Below the pieces are notes generated by a model. It saw only the letters and a list, made by a program, of their open reading frames with translations. It did no database searches and was not told the DNA's origin. The translations under genes and the position numbers were made by a program. Below, one piece after another: positions 1 through 8,372 of a stretch of DNA of 64,000 bases. The DNA lies in contig FSRV01000001.1 in assembly GCA_900142905.1 (NCBI GenBank), positions 1,116,001 through 1,180,000 of the forward strand, read 5' to 3'. Source of the stretch: Burkholderia sp. GAS332. GTDB lineage: Bacteria > Pseudomonadota > Gammaproteobacteria > Burkholderiales > Burkholderiaceae. Numbering within the stretch: position 1 is the first letter of the stretch; the number at the start of each line of letters is the position of its first letter.

Positions 1-123
1 GTAGCCCGGCGGCAGCAGTGCCCAATCGCGGCCGAATGGCGGGGGCAGCAGGCGACCGAGCGGCGACAGGCTCGGCAGCGCCATGGAGCCTTCGATGAGT
101 GTGAGGGGGATGGTGGTCGACAT
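1..123 (-). CDS. Hypothetical protein, N-terminal fragment cut by the left edge
   Basis: An ATG on the minus strand at 123 opens a frame that stays open for 41 codons to the edge of the window. The peptide begins MSTTIPLTLIEG and ends in a proline- and leucine-rich stretch (PLGRLLPPPFG). A weak purine-rich stretch (GAAGAAA) lies just upstream of the ATG. I do not recognise the family. The next gene on this strand ends at 405, so 124-404 appears to be spacer, where I see no gene or clear signal. Confidence 0.35.
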   Translation of the reverse strand, partial: MSTTIPLTLIEGSMALPSLSPLGRLLPPPFGRDWALLPPGY

Positions 124-404
124 CGGTTTCTTCGCAGCGCCTCGTAGTGGGGCCGCGGGCTGGCGGCTCAGGGGGCTCTGGCTTCGGAGCGATGCGCATG
201 AACGCGGTACACAACGCCATAGGGAAACGCCGTACTCAGGCCGAGCACGCCGCTGCATGAGCGGTCACTGTGAAGCCAACGGGGTGCGGAAGATGATGCC
301 TGGAAGCGGCCGAACTAACGATCGGATAGTTCCGAAAAAGAAGCGCCTTGCCGTCCTGAGTTCGGCCCCGCTCTGGACGATGATCGAACCAGGGTGCGCT
401 TATC

Positions 405-929
405 TCACCGATCCAGCCGGTACACATAGCGCAACGCAGTAATATCCACGCCGCCGATCTGATCCGGTTCAGCGCCGACGAACTGCCAGCCGTGCCGCTC
501 ATAAAAACCGATCGCCGGCGTGTTGCCTTCGAGCACGTAGAGGTACAACTGCTTCTCGCCTTGCGCGCGAGCCCAGTCTTCGGCAGCACGCATCAACAAC
601 TTGCCTGCGCCGATGCCCTGGTGCGCGGGCAACGCATGCAGGTTGTCGAGCAGGACACCCCACGCGGACTCGGGTTGCTTTTCGACGCAGACGAAACCGA
701 CCGGCTCGCCCGCGAGCTCGGCGATCAGGACGATGCGGCGCTCGCCGCCCGGTGCGCGCAGGCGCGCTTCCCAATAGGCGGCGCGCTCCCGCGTGACTTC
801 GCCGTCGAGGAACGCGTCCGGCAACAGGCCGCGGTAGGTCGCCTGCCAGCTGGTGCTATGAATCGAGGCGATCAGCGCTGCATCCGCGAGGGTCGCAGGA
901 CGCAGCGAAAGTGCGTGGGAGGTTTGCAT
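405..929 (-). CDS. GNAT family N-acetyltransferase
   Basis: This is an acetyl-CoA-dependent N-acetyltransferase of unknown substrate, presumably cytoplasmic. It is a single-domain protein of about 174 residues. The acetyl-CoA pyrophosphate loop is visible as HQGIGAG near residue 110, and the C-terminal half has the usual GNAT ending GNTPAIGFYERHGW. I chose the ATG at 929; a TTG at 944 would add five residues, and neither start has a convincing ribosome binding site. It stands alone. The region 930-1235, in front of the divergent transporter, holds no other gene I can see. Family assignment is firm, function is open. Confidence 0.85.
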   Translation of the reverse strand: MQTSHALSLRPATLADAALIASIHSTSWQATYRGLLPDAFLDGEVTRERAAYWEARLRAPGGERRIVLIAELAGEPVGFVCVEKQPESAWGVLLDNLHALPAHQGIGAGKLLMRAAEDWARAQGEKQLYLYVLEGNTPAIGFYERHGWQFVGAEPDQIGGVDITALRYVYRLDR

Positions 930-1235
930 CGGGATGGTGGTCAACGGGAATTACCTGTCTGCAAAAAGTCTACCGCAAGGGTGAGCGGGTGTTGTCTGTA
1001 ATGAAACTGTATGGAATGCGCGACAGTGTCATCAACGGTAACATTACGTGTTGCGGAGTCCGGGTATTTCACAACGTTTACCCTGATATCGCGCGAATGT
1101 GTTCAGCATGAAAATTCAGCGCCCCCGGCGCGTTCCAAAAAGTTGCCTGTGGCATCCGCTTGCCAAGCGCAGTGGATCGATTCAACTGCCCGAGCGCCAT
1201 CCGTTTGCGTGGCGACGGGCTAATAAGAGAATGTC

Positions 1236-2537
1236 ATGTCTACTGAGTCACACGCCACCTCCTCATCCAGAGAATCCAAGGTCAAGACAGTTTTCCGCGT
1301 GGTCAGCGGCAACTTTCTTGAGATGTACGACTTCATGGTCTACGGCTATTACGCGTCCGCGATTGCCAAGACCTATTTCCCGAGTGGCAACGAATTCGCC
1401 TCGCTGATGCTGTCGCTGTCGGTATTCGGTGCGGGCTTCCTGATGCGCCCGCTCGGCGCCATCGTGCTGGGTGCCTACATCGACCATCACGGCCGGCGCA
1501 AAGGCCTGATCCTCACCCTCGGCCTGATGGCGCTCGGCACCCTCACGGTCGCCGCGATTCCAGGTTACGCGACCATTGGTGTGCTTGCCCCGGCGCTCGT
1601 GCTGTTCGGGCGGCTGCTGCAAGGCTTCTCCGCCGGGGTCGAACTGGGCGGCGTGTCGGTCTATCTGTCGGAGATCGCCACCAAGGGCAACAAGGGCTTC
1701 TATTGCGCGTGGCAGTCGGGCAGCCAGCAGGTTGCCGTGGTCTTCGCCGCGCTGATCGGCGTGTTCCTGAACAAGTTGTTGCCGGCTGACCAGATGACGG
1801 CCTGGGGCTGGCGCGTGCCGTTCCTGATCGGCTGCCTGATCGTGCCGTTCCTGTTCCTGATCCGCCGTTCGTTGCAGGAAACCGAGGAGTTCAAGGCGCG
1901 CAAGCATCATCCGAGCATGGGCGAGATCATGAAGACGATGGTCGCGAACTGGGGCATCGTGCTGGGCGGGATGGGCATGGTCATCATGACCACCGTGTCG
2001 TTCTATATGATCACGGCCTATACGCCGACCTTCGGCAAGGAAGTACTGAAGCTGTCGTCGATCGATACGCTTGTCGTCACCGTCTGTATCGGTTTGTCGA
2101 ACCTGGTCTGGCTGCCGCTTGCGGGTGCGTTGTCTGACCGTATCGGGCGCCGTCCGGTGCTGCTCGCCTTCACGATCCTGACGATTGTCACCGCGTACCC
2201 GGCGCTGCAATGGCTGGTTGCCGAGCCGTCGTTCGTTCGCCTTCTGGCGGTCGAGCTGTGGTTGTCGTTCCTGTACGGCAGCTACAACGGTGCGATGGTC
2301 GTGGCGCTAACCGAAGTGATGCCGGTCGAAGTGCGGACCGCCGGTTTCTCGCTGGCCTACAGTCTGGCTACGACGATCGGCGGCTTCACGCCGGCTATCT
2401 CGACGCTGCTGATTCACACCACCGGCAACAAGGCAGCGCCGGGCCTGTTCCTGGGCGTGGCGGCGATCTGCGGACTGATCGCGACGCTGGTGCTGTATCG
2501 CACGCCGGAGTCGCGCAATCAGTATCGAACGGCGTAA
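1236..2537 (+). CDS. MFS transporter of the metabolite:H+ symporter (citrate-like) family
   Basis: This inner-membrane secondary transporter of 433 residues has about twelve hydrophobic segments. The N-terminal part ([17 protein letters not shown]) is typical of the MHS group that includes citrate and tricarballylate symporters. Both copies of the MFS loop motif are present: [12 protein letters not shown] after TM2 (about residue 83) and [13 protein letters not shown] in the second half. A conserved [16 protein letters not shown] segment lies in TM4. Family knowledge suggests proton-coupled uptake of an organic acid; the actual substrate cannot be read from the sequence. It is monocistronic and is followed by a strong terminator. 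Confidence 0.88.
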   Translation: MSTESHATSSSRESKVKTVFRVVSGNFLEMYDFMVYGYYASAIAKTYFPSGNEFASLMLSLSVFGAGFLMRPLGAIVLGAYIDHHGRRKGLILTLGLMALGTLTVAAIPGYATIGVLAPALVLFGRLLQGFSAGVELGGVSVYLSEIATKGNKGFYCAWQSGSQQVAVVFAALIGVFLNKLLPADQMTAWGWRVPFLIGCLIVPFLFLIRRSLQETEEFKARKHHPSMGEIMKTMVANWGIVLGGMGMVIMTTVSFYMITAYTPTFGKEVLKLSSIDTLVVTVCIGLSNLVWLPLAGALSDRIGRRPVLLAFTILTIVTAYPALQWLVAEPSFVRLLAVELWLSFLYGSYNGAMVVALTEVMPVEVRTAGFSLAYSLATTIGGFTPAISTLLIHTTGNKAAPGLFLGVAAICGLIATLVLYRTPESRNQYRTA

Positions 2538-2576
2538 GGGTAAGCTTAACGTTCACCGCCGTTCATCCGGACAAAC

Positions 2577-2612
2577 AAAAACCCCGCGTTCTCACGAGCG
2601 CGGGGTTTTTTC
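2577..2612. terminator. Bidirectional rho-independent terminator
   Basis: A 7-bp stem CCCCGCG/CGCGGGG at 2582-2588 and 2599-2605 is flanked by an A run on the left and a T run on the right. It can therefore end both the MFS transcript and the convergent TPR gene transcript. Confidence 0.85.
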
Positions 2613-2654
2613 TTGGGCGCCACATCGGTAACGGATTTTGCTGAGCGAGGCCAG

Positions 2655-4517
2655 CTAGCCGCGGCGCAATTCGTTCGCCACCGTCTCCACCACATCGCCC
2701 CACGCGCCAGGTTGCGGCTGGCGCAGCAGCGTTGCGCCCGGATACCACGGGCTGCGCGTCTCGCCGACGAACCAGCGCCAATCCGCGGCGAACGGCAGCA
2801 CTAGCCACAGCGGTTTTTTTAGTGCGCCGGCAAGGTGAGCGATCGACGTATCGATCGACACGACCGCGTCGAGCCGCTCGATGATCGCCGCGGTATCCGC
2901 AAAATCGCCAATCCGTTTGTCCAGCCGATGAATCGACGCCGCGCGCGGATGCGCGTCGAGCGCCGCGCGTTCTTCGGCGCTCAGGTCAGGTTGCAGCACG
3001 ATCCAGTCGATTCCTTCGAGCGCGAACAGCGGTGCGAGCGCGGCGAGCGGCATCGAGCGGGTTTCGTTCTGCTGGATGCGTCCTGACCACGCAATGCCGA
3101 TCTTGCGCTTCGCGTGACCGCCGAGCGAACCGCGCCATTTGCGGCTGTAAGCCGGCGGTGCGCTGAGGTAGGGCGTGCGGGCGGGAATCGTGTCGTAGGT
3201 CGTGCCGAGCGCGAGCGGCAAGCTCAGCAGCGGGCATTGCAGATCCGCTGCCGGGCGCGGTGCGCCCTGGGCGATCAAGGTCACGCGCCAGGCTTGCGCG
3301 GCCGGTGCTAGCAGCGGCAGCAGTTGCGGCTGCACTTCGAGCACGACGCGCGCGGCACGCTGCGCGGCCAGCGGCACGAAGCGCACGAATTGCAACGTAT
3401 CGCCGAAACCCTGCTCGGCATGGACGAGGAGCGTGCGTTGTGCGATCGGCTCGCCGTGCCAGCGCGGCAACGTCTGGATGACGGGTTGCGCGGTGGTCTG
3501 CAAGCGCCATTCGTATTCCGGCAGCCCGCGCGCGAAATCGCGCAACGCGAGCCACGCAAGCGCGCGGTTCATGTGCGCGGACGCAAGGTCGGGGCGCAAG
3601 CGCAGCGCCTGATCGAACGCCCGCACAGCCGCCGCGTGCGCGCCGAGCGCCTGATGTGCTGTGCCGAGACTCAGCCAGGCTAGCGCGAATTGCGGATCGA
3701 GGCCGACCGCGCGCTCGAGATACGGCAGCGCCTGCGCATGGCGCCCCAGCGCTGCGAGCGCGTTGCCGAGCCCGAAGATGGTGGGCGGCAGGTTCGGCTG
3801 CAAAGCCAGCGCCGCCTGGAAAGAGGTGACCGCTTCTGCATGGCGGCCGAGGGCGTCGAGCGTATTGGCGAGATTGAAGTGCGCGGCGACGAAACGCGGT
3901 TCGGCTGCCAGCGCCGCCTGAAAGCGCGGAATCGCCTCGTCCGCGCGCTCAAGCGCGTTCAGCGACATGCCCAGATTGTTGAGCGCGCCCGCATGCCCCG
4001 GGCGCAGTTCGAGCGCGCGCTGGAACGACGCAATCGCTTCCGTATGACGGCCGAGCGCGTGCAATGCGTTGCCGAGATTGTTATGCGACGAGGCGTCGTC
4101 CGGTTGCAGGCGCAACGATTTCTCGAAGGCGTCGGCGGCGTCTTCGTGGCGGCCCACCGACGCGTAGGCATTGCCCAGGTTGTAGTGCGCCATCGGGAAT
4201 GACGGCGCAAGCGTGAGCGCATTGCGGAACTGTTCGATGGCGTCGTCGATCTGCCCCAGCGCCTTCAGCGCGTTGCCGAGGTTCAGTTGCAGCGCGGCGT
4301 CTTCCGGGCGCAGGTTCACCGCGCGCCGCACGAGCGCGGCGGCTTCGGCGTGCTGGCCCTGCTGGTGGCGCAGGACGCCCAGCAGGTGCAACGCGTCGAC
4401 GTGCACGGGATTACTGTCGAGCGTCGCGCGGTAGCCGCGTTCGGCGTCGTCGAGGCGGCCGTCACGATGCGCCGCGAAAGCGCGGTCAAATACTTGTTGC
4501 ATGACGGGGGATGGCAT
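2655..4517 (-). CDS. TPR-repeat protein with C-terminal glycosyltransferase-like (GT9/heptosyltransferase-type) domain
   Basis: The N-terminal two thirds is a run of about ten 34-residue tetratricopeptide units with the repeated pattern LNNLGxALxALGRxxEAIxxFxxALxLxP. The last 250 residues resemble a Rossmann-type glycosyltransferase half: HAEQGFGDTLQFVRFVPLAA, KIGIAWSGR and SIDTSIAHLAGALKKPLWLVLP. Such TPR-GT fusions are common in Burkholderiaceae and may modify proteins or surface glycans; the acceptor is unknown. I chose the ATG at 4517. A GTG at 4547 and an ATG at 4502 are alternatives, none with a clear ribosome binding site. The gene is divergent from the arsR gene. Confidence 0.8.
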   Translation of the reverse strand: MPSPVMQQVFDRAFAAHRDGRLDDAERGYRATLDSNPVHVDALHLLGVLRHQQGQHAEAAALVRRAVNLRPEDAALQLNLGNALKALGQIDDAIEQFRNALTLAPSFPMAHYNLGNAYASVGRHEDAADAFEKSLRLQPDDASSHNNLGNALHALGRHTEAIASFQRALELRPGHAGALNNLGMSLNALERADEAIPRFQAALAAEPRFVAAHFNLANTLDALGRHAEAVTSFQAALALQPNLPPTIFGLGNALAALGRHAQALPYLERAVGLDPQFALAWLSLGTAHQALGAHAAAVRAFDQALRLRPDLASAHMNRALAWLALRDFARGLPEYEWRLQTTAQPVIQTLPRWHGEPIAQRTLLVHAEQGFGDTLQFVRFVPLAAQRAARVVLEVQPQLLPLLAPAAQAWRVTLIAQGAPRPAADLQCPLLSLPLALGTTYDTIPARTPYLSAPPAYSRKWRGSLGGHAKRKIGIAWSGRIQQNETRSMPLAALAPLFALEGIDWIVLQPDLSAEERAALDAHPRAASIHRLDKRIGDFADTAAIIERLDAVVSIDTSIAHLAGALKKPLWLVLPFAADWRWFVGETRSPWYPGATLLRQPQPGAWGDVVETVANELRRG

Positions 4518-4596
4518 TCGGGTGAGGCAGAGGCCGCATTTTCCCACACTCGCCGGGTCGCTCTCCGATTTGACCTGTTGCCTCGATATCTATAAC

Positions 4597-4616
4597 ATGT
4601 GAACACCTGTTCATAT
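4597..4616. promoter_or_regulatory. ArsR/SmtB-type operator in front of the metal efflux operon
   Basis: The imperfect palindrome ATGTGAACACCTGTTCATAT (8 of 10 paired positions) matches the known pattern of ArsR/SmtB-family operators, with TGAACA and TGTTCA half-sites. It ends three bases before the first possible arsR start codon, so a bound repressor would cover the transcription start region. Inferred role: autoregulation of the arsR-CDF pair, released by metal. Confidence 0.7.
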
Positions 4617-4618
4617 GT

Positions 4619-4987
4619 ATGCTGAAGATGCCGCCTGTCATGGCTTCCACTCCATTGTTTGTTAGTGTCGAAGACCGCCCGGTGGAGACAATCGTGCCGT
4701 TGGCCGACCTGTTTCGCCTGCTCGGCGACCCAACGCGCTTGCGCATCGTGCTGGCGTGCGTCGACGAGCGTCGCGCGGTCGGCGCGATTGCGGAAGGGCT
4801 GGGCTTGTCGTCGTCGCTGGTGAGCCACCATCTGCGGCTGTTGCGCGCGGCGCGGATCGTGCGCGCGGAGCGGCAGGGCAAGCAGGTGTTCTATCTCGCC
4901 GCTGACCGTCACATCAGCGCGATGCTGGCCGGCATGCTCGAGCATGTGGCTGAGCCGGCCGGCGAATTTCCTTTGGACCCGTCATGA
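4619..4987 (+). CDS. ArsR/SmtB-family metal-responsive repressor
   Basis: This is a small winged-helix regulator of 122 residues. The HTH core reads FRLLGDPTRLRIVLAC followed by the recognition region GLSSSLVSHHLRLLRAARIVRAERQGKQVFYLAADRH. It overlaps the downstream cation efflux gene by four bases (ATGA), so the two are surely cotranscribed and probably translationally coupled. The C-terminal helix contains His/Asp/Glu residues that could bind metal (DRHISAMLAGMLEHVAE), as in alpha5-type sensors; which metal is not clear. The ATG at 4619 sits almost on the operator, so translation may really begin at the ATG at 4628 or 4640. Confidence 0.88.
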   Translation: MLKMPPVMASTPLFVSVEDRPVETIVPLADLFRLLGDPTRLRIVLACVDERRAVGAIAEGLGLSSSLVSHHLRLLRAARIVRAERQGKQVFYLAADRHISAMLAGMLEHVAEPAGEFPLDPS

Positions 4988-6351
4988 AGAAAACCACTAG
5001 CCCGAACCCGGCCGCCGAAGAGCGCGAGGACGACCACGCGCCCGTGTGGCTCGATGGGGAATTCGACGGAATCGATGGCGTAGATGCGCAGGTCGAGGGG
5101 AAAGAACGCGGTGCGCAGGATCACGGAGCGCATGAGAGTAGGGCAAACGCGCAGGGTGCACTCGAGCGCGGTTCACACGACGCTGATCACGCCCACAGCC
5201 ACGACACCGACCACGCTCACAGCCACGACGCCGACCACGCTCACAGCCACGACGCCGACCACGCACACAGCCACGACGCCGACCACGCACACAGCCGCGG
5301 CACCGACCGCGACGACAGCCACGACGACAGCCACGACGCTGACCATGCCCACAGCCACAGCGGGCAGAGCGACAGTGACCATAACCACGGTAGCCACGCC
5401 GGCCACAGCGATAGCCAAAGCGCCCACGGCCATGGCGGTCACAGCCACGCCGGCCACAGCCACGCCCACGCACCCGTCGCAGGCCACGGCCGTGCCTTCG
5501 CACTCGCCGTCGCACTGAACGTCGCGATCGTGGTGGTTCAAGCCGTCTACGGCGTGATCGCGCATTCCACCGCGCTGCTCGCCGACGCCGGCCACAATCT
5601 CTCCGACGTACTCGGCTTGCTGCTCGCCTGGGGCGCAACCTGGCTCGTCGCGCGCCGTCCTTCAGCACGCTATACATTCGGCTACGGCAGTTCGTCGATC
5701 CTGGCGTCGCTCGCCAACGCGGCGCTGCTGCTGTTCGCGTGCGGCGTGATCGTCGCCGAGGCAATCGAGCGCCTGATGAACCCGGCACCGGTCGCGGGGC
5801 TGGTGGTGTTCGTCGTCGCAACGGTTGGCGTGGTCGTGAACGGCTTCTCGGCGTGGCTCTTCATGCGCGGGCAGAAGGATGACCTGAACATACGCGGCGC
5901 TTTCCTGCACATGGCCGCGGACGCTGCCATCTCGGCCGCGGTCGCGATCAGCGGCCTCGTGATTCTCTATACCAACTGGACGTGGCTCGACCCGGTGATG
6001 AGCCTGCTCGTGGTCGCGGTGGTGGTGTATGGCACATGGGGCCTGCTGCGCGATTCGGTGCGCATGGCGCTCGATGCCGTACCGCCCGGCGTCGACCTGC
6101 AGCGTATCCGCGACTATCTCGCCGGACAGCCCGGCGTCACCGACGTGCACGACCTGCATGTCTGGGCCCTGTCGACCACCGGCAATGCGCTCAGCGCGCA
6201 TCTGGTGATGCCGGCAGGCCATCCCGGCGACGAGTCGATCGACGGCATCGTCGTCACGCTGCGCGAACGTTTTTCGATGCACCACGCCACGCTGCAAGTC
6301 GACCTCGGCACCACCGAGCATCGATGCGCAATGGATCATCCTCACGATTGA
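4984..6351 (+). CDS. Cation diffusion facilitator (Zn/Co/Ni-type) with long His-rich N-terminus
   Basis: This is an inner-membrane proton-coupled divalent metal exporter of 455 residues. Residues 1-165 form a soluble tail of repeated D-A-D-H-A-H-S-H units, far longer than in usual family members. Six membrane segments follow. The metal site motifs are visible: HNLSD in TM2 (AGHNLSDVLGLL) and HMAAD in TM5, the HxxxD/HxxxD arrangement linked to Zn, Co or Ni transport. The C-terminal cytoplasmic domain ends HRCAMDHPHD. It is translationally coupled to the ArsR gene. The pair resembles the DmeR-DmeF arrangement in outline, but the metal is an inference only. Confidence 0.9.
   Translation: MKKTTSPNPAAEEREDDHAPVWLDGEFDGIDGVDAQVEGKERGAQDHGAHESRANAQGALERGSHDADHAHSHDTDHAHSHDADHAHSHDADHAHSHDADHAHSRGTDRDDSHDDSHDADHAHSHSGQSDSDHNHGSHAGHSDSQSAHGHGGHSHAGHSHAHAPVAGHGRAFALAVALNVAIVVVQAVYGVIAHSTALLADAGHNLSDVLGLLLAWGATWLVARRPSARYTFGYGSSSILASLANAALLLFACGVIVAEAIERLMNPAPVAGLVVFVVATVGVVVNGFSAWLFMRGQKDDLNIRGAFLHMAADAAISAAVAISGLVILYTNWTWLDPVMSLLVVAVVVYGTWGLLRDSVRMALDAVPPGVDLQRIRDYLAGQPGVTDVHDLHVWALSTTGNALSAHLVMPAGHPGDESIDGIVVTLRERFSMHHATLQVDLGTTEHRCAMDHPHD
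5179..5298 (+). repeat. 24-bp coding tandem repeat (five units) inside the CDF gene
   Basis: Five consecutive 24-bp units of the form gacgccgaccacgcncac plus agccac encode eight residues each (DADHAHSH). Units 3-5 differ from one another by one or two bases, while the outer units have drifted more. A sixth, separated unit lies at 5335-5358. The near identity of the inner units suggests recent slippage, so copy number may vary between strains. Confidence 0.85.
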
Positions 6352-6419
6352 TGCAGCGCACCGTTGGGCGGATTATCGGCGGCGTACACTAGAACGACCT
6401 GTCGCCTCCGGAGTTCCGC

Positions 6420-8159
6420 ATGGACGTCGCCGCTCACGATGCTTCGCCGGTGCTGATCGTCGGGGCGGGGCCGACTGGGCTCGCCGCGGCGATGAGTCTG
6501 GCGCGCGCCCACATTCCCGTGCGTCTGATCGACAAAGCGCTGCAACCGAATCCGTATTCGCGGGCCATCGGCATTCAGGCGCGCACGCTCGAACTGTTTG
6601 AACAGCACCGGCTGATCGAGCCGTTTCTCGACCTCGGTCATCGTGCGCGCATCGCCAATCTTTTTTCCAATGGCATGCGTCTCGCGCGTCTCGACTTCGA
6701 TCCACTGCGCACGCGCTATCCGTATCTGCTGTTTCTCGATCAATCCGTAACCGAACGTGTGCTGACTGAGCATCTCGCCACGCTCGGCGTGACGGTCGAA
6801 CGCGGCGTTGAACTGATGATGTTCGCGCAGGGTTCCGCCACCATTCAGGTGACGTTGCGTCGCGCGGACGGCCATACCGAGACCCTGCGCCCGTCGTACG
6901 TGATTGCTGCTGACGGAGCGCATAGCTCGATCCGTCACCGGCTCGGCTTGAGCTTTGCAGGCAAGACCTTCGAGCAGACGTTCCTGCTTGCGGATGTGCA
7001 TGCCGAAACCGATTGGCCTGACGATGAATTTCATATCTTCGCGTCAGGCGAGGGTCTCGTCGCGCTGTTTCCGATGGGCCATGGCCGTCATCGTCTGATT
7101 GCGGATCATCCGCTCGAACCGACCACCGTCCCGGAGTCGGCCACGCCTGCGGTGCTCGGTGAACCGTCGCTCAACCGGGTCTCACCGCCGTCGCTGGCTG
7201 AATGCGAGGCGCTGATCACCCGGCGCGTACGGGAACGCGTCGACGTGTCAGAGCTCGCATGGTCGTCGTATTTCCATCTGAATAGCAGGATGGTGGAGAG
7301 GCTGCGCGTCGGCCGAATATTCCTCGCGGGGGATGCGGCCCACGTACACAGCCCGGCCGGCGCGCAAGGGATGAACACGGGCATTCAGGAAGCCTTCAAT
7401 CTCGGCTGGAAGCTCGCGCGCGTTCTGAAAGGCGCGGCCCCTGACCGCCTGCTCGATACGTACCACAATGAACGGCATCCGATCGAGCGCGACGTGCTGC
7501 GGCAAACCGGCTTCATCACGCAGATGGCCGAGGCCGATCATGGCCCACTGAAGCTGCTACGCGAGCGCGTGATGCCGGTGCTGGCCGCACTCGGTCCGCT
7601 GCGCGACGCCGCGCGCATGACCATCAGCGAGTTGTCGGTCCAGTATCGGCGCAGTCCGCTGACGCTCGAGCGCTTGCTCGACGGCGGCCCGCGTGCCGGC
7701 GAGCGGGCGCCGGATGCACTGGTGCATGTGGTGGATGGACCGCTTGGCCGCGCACCGGGCGTGGGTTGCATTTTCGATCTGCACGATCCGGCGTTTTTCT
7801 CATTGTTCCTGCTGGTCCCGCCGCTGCCCGTCGACGAAACGCCGCTCGATCCGGCTGCCAAACATGCGCCGCCGCCTGACCCGGAGTTGGAGCGACTGGC
7901 TGCGGAAGTCGAAAGATTGTTGCCAGGCGCGGTACGCATCTGGCGCGTGACCGATACGAGCGGCGAGGGCGCCCCGGCGCTGTCCGAATCCTATGGCCGC
8001 ACCAGGCCGTCGTTCTATCTGGTGCGGCCGGACGGTTACATCAGCGCGCGCGGGCGCACGGGTTCCGATCTGCACGGCTTGCTGCGGCATTGCGAAGCGT
8101 GGTTCACCGAGGGTGGTGTGATACCGGAGCAGGCGGCGTCAGCCCGTCACGATGCTTGA
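6420..8159 (+). CDS. FAD-dependent monooxygenase (PheA/TfdB/MhpA-type aromatic hydroxylase)
   Basis: This is a flavoprotein monooxygenase of 579 residues of the class A aromatic hydroxylase group. It has the dinucleotide fold VLIVGAGPTGLAAAMSLARA at the N-terminus, the DG motif VIAADGAHSSIRHRLG near residue 165 and the flavin ribityl motif FLAGDAAHVHSPAGAQGMN near residue 305. The last 150 residues are the thioredoxin-like domain seen in phenol hydroxylases, ending PDGYISARGRTGSDLHG. Substrate is unknown, because no ring-cleavage genes lie nearby. A GGAG sits eight bases before the ATG. Its 3' end overlaps the 3' end of fdsD on the other strand. Confidence 0.88.
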   Translation: MDVAAHDASPVLIVGAGPTGLAAAMSLARAHIPVRLIDKALQPNPYSRAIGIQARTLELFEQHRLIEPFLDLGHRARIANLFSNGMRLARLDFDPLRTRYPYLLFLDQSVTERVLTEHLATLGVTVERGVELMMFAQGSATIQVTLRRADGHTETLRPSYVIAADGAHSSIRHRLGLSFAGKTFEQTFLLADVHAETDWPDDEFHIFASGEGLVALFPMGHGRHRLIADHPLEPTTVPESATPAVLGEPSLNRVSPPSLAECEALITRRVRERVDVSELAWSSYFHLNSRMVERLRVGRIFLAGDAAHVHSPAGAQGMNTGIQEAFNLGWKLARVLKGAAPDRLLDTYHNERHPIERDVLRQTGFITQMAEADHGPLKLLRERVMPVLAALGPLRDAARMTISELSVQYRRSPLTLERLLDGGPRAGERAPDALVHVVDGPLGRAPGVGCIFDLHDPAFFSLFLLVPPLPVDETPLDPAAKHAPPPDPELERLAAEVERLLPGAVRIWRVTDTSGEGAPALSESYGRTRPSFYLVRPDGYISARGRTGSDLHGLLRHCEAWFTEGGVIPEQAASARHDA

Positions 8160-8364
8160 CGAGCGCTTCCCTGACGATGCGCGACATCTCGATGCCGCTC
8201 GCATCCGGCTCATCGAGCGCGGCCAGCAAAGCGCGTCGCATGCGCGGCTCCCAGAAGCGGCGGATATGATCGGCGATGCCGGCGAGCGCTTCTTCGCGGT
8301 CCGGCATCGAATCGAAAAAGTCACCGATCCGGTTCGCCATGTCGATCAGATTCTGATTGTCCAT
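8104..8364 (-). CDS. fdsD: Formate dehydrogenase delta subunit FdsD
   Basis: This small protein of 86 residues matches the delta subunit encoded at the end of fds operons (MANRIGDFFDSMPDREEALAGIADHIRRFWEPRMRR when read in pieces). In the family it is needed for assembly or activity of the molybdenum formate dehydrogenase. I chose the ATG at 8364, which has GTGAGG upstream; a GTG at 8376 overlapping the fdsA stop codon is possible. Its tail overlaps the convergent monooxygenase gene by 56 bp. FdsC normally sits between fdsA and fdsD in Cupriavidus necator and is not here. Confidence 0.85.
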   Translation of the reverse strand: MDNQNLIDMANRIGDFFDSMPDREEALAGIADHIRRFWEPRMRRALLAALDEPDASGIEMSRIVREALVKHRDGLTPPAPVSHHPR

Positions 8365-8372
8365 GGCTCGCC

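Noticed and set aside
83..442. Plus-strand 119-codon frame near the left edge
   Set aside because: Arg/Gly-rich composition, no motif, and it overlaps the start of a more plausible minus-strand gene and the end of the GNAT gene.
5179..5298. 24-bp repeats considered as a CRISPR-like array
   Set aside because: There are no spacers, the unit length is a multiple of three, and it encodes a His-rich repeat in frame within the CDF gene.
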